This document shows, one piece after another, positions 63,667 through 64,000 of a DNA stretch of 64,000 nucleotides (position 1 is the stretch's first letter; every line of letters begins with the position of its first letter). The notes below the pieces were generated by a model. That model was given only the letters and a program-made list of their open reading frames with translations. It made no database searches and was not told the origin of the DNA. Origin of the DNA: Roseitranquillus sediminis (GTDB lineage: Bacteria > Pseudomonadota > Alphaproteobacteria > Rhodobacterales > Rhodobacteraceae); assembly GCF_016918935.1 (NCBI RefSeq), contig NZ_JAFFOB010000025.1, positions 144,330 to 208,329 of the forward strand. Direction: 5' to 3'. The position numbers and the translations under genes were made by a program.

Positions 63667-64000
63667 TGGCAGACACGATCGAAGGCGAAAGCCCGCGGTG
63701 GCGCGACTTGTGGGTTGCGTTCGAGCGGGCGTTGATCGAGCTCAACCAGCGCAACATCGGGCTGATCGCGGCGGGCGTGGCCTTCTGGTCGATGCTCGCC
63801 ATCTTCCCGGGGATGGCCGCACTCATCGCGCTCTGGGGCTTCTTCGCCGACCCGCTCGTAATCGACGACATGCTGGAACTTGGCGCCGACTTCCTGCCGC
63901 CCGAGGCGTTCCGGCTGATCGACCGCCAGGCGCTTCAGCTAGCAAATGCCAATGACAGCACGCTTGGCTGGACCACGCTCCTCTCCATCGTGCTCGCGCT
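63667..64000 (+). CDS. YihY/BrkB family membrane protein (5' part, runs off the window)
   Basis: The reading frame from TTG 63667 stays open to the window end (111 codons). It gives WVAFERALIELNQRNIGLIA, then AAGVAFWSMLAIFPGMAALI, the characteristic first part of the YihY/BrkB family (once misnamed RNase BN). One membrane helix is clear and a second begins at the window edge. GGAGG lies 10 nt upstream of TTG. It is divergent from rsfS across about 200 bp. The function is unknown. Confidence 0.85.

Overview
This window reads as chromosomal DNA of a high-GC alphaproteobacterium of the Rhodobacterales (Rhodobacter/roseobacter type). The basis is the dnaA-dnaN-recF block at the left end, the tsaD/hemD/mitofilin-like/hemY neighbourhood, the rsfS-rlmH-gpmI-ctpA-rppH block, DUF2125 next to pmbA, a hpd gene with a divergent Lrp-type regulator, and promoters of the CTTG-N17-CTATNT style. 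Coding density is high, many genes overlap by 4 bp or more, and GTG and TTG starts are common. Apart from a 1.2-kb scar with an IS110 remnant and one decayed hydrolase gene, the content is chromosomal. I see no CRISPR array, prophage or rRNA operon.

Layout. 1-7.1 kb: replication and repair (dnaA, dnaN, recF, convergent recQ) with an outer-membrane DUF481 gene lodged between dnaA and dnaN. 7.1-14.5 kb: a small ArsR/SRPBCC pair, YggT, a thioesterase, an MFS exporter overlapping a murein endopeptidase (mepA) and a phytase-like lipoprotein, a queuosine-precursor transporter, a short structured sORF/RNA locus, arfB, and two secreted proteins. 14.9-19.3 kb: NAD salvage genes pncB and pncA flanking a membrane hybrid histidine kinase. 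19.4-21.5 kb: tyrosine catabolism (hpd, Lrp regulator, Rieske protein). 21.5-28 kb: DUF465, cutA, a candidate sRNA, an EVE protein, tsaD, hemD, a mitofilin-like protein, hemY and tRNA-Thr(CGT). 28-33.2 kb: a caa3-type terminal oxidase operon (lipoprotein subunit II with fused cytochrome c, fused subunit I+III, a small membrane protein, a triheme cytochrome c). 33.2-38.4 kb: SDR, DUF2125, pmbA, an inositol-monophosphatase-like enzyme and a rhomboid protease.

38.4-47.9 kb: a compact exopolysaccharide export locus arranged around a 485-bp divergent intergenic region. It holds a beta-barrel, a Wza-type export protein, a PrsT-like TPR lipoprotein and an initiating sugar transferase on the minus strand, and an ExeA-type ATPase, a Wzz/Wzc-type chain-length protein and a CpsD-type kinase on the plus strand. 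It resembles exosortase-associated (XrtA/PEP-CTERM type) EPS loci, but no exosortase, flippase, polymerase or further glycosyltransferase lies in the window. 47.9-64 kb: dapE, the IS110 scar, rnr, a lytic transglycosylase, a decayed metallo-beta-lactamase-fold gene, an error-prone polymerase dnaE2 that lacks its OB-fold region, rppH, an aminotransferase, ctpA, gpmI, rlmH, rsfS and the 5' part of a YihY/BrkB membrane protein.

The most unusual element is at about 12.78-12.98 kb. An 18-codon ORF has a ribosome-binding site complementary to the 16S rRNA 3' end over 18 nt. The same transcript carries a downstream segment that mimics the 16S tail and can pair with that site, followed by nested hairpins and a strong intrinsic terminator.
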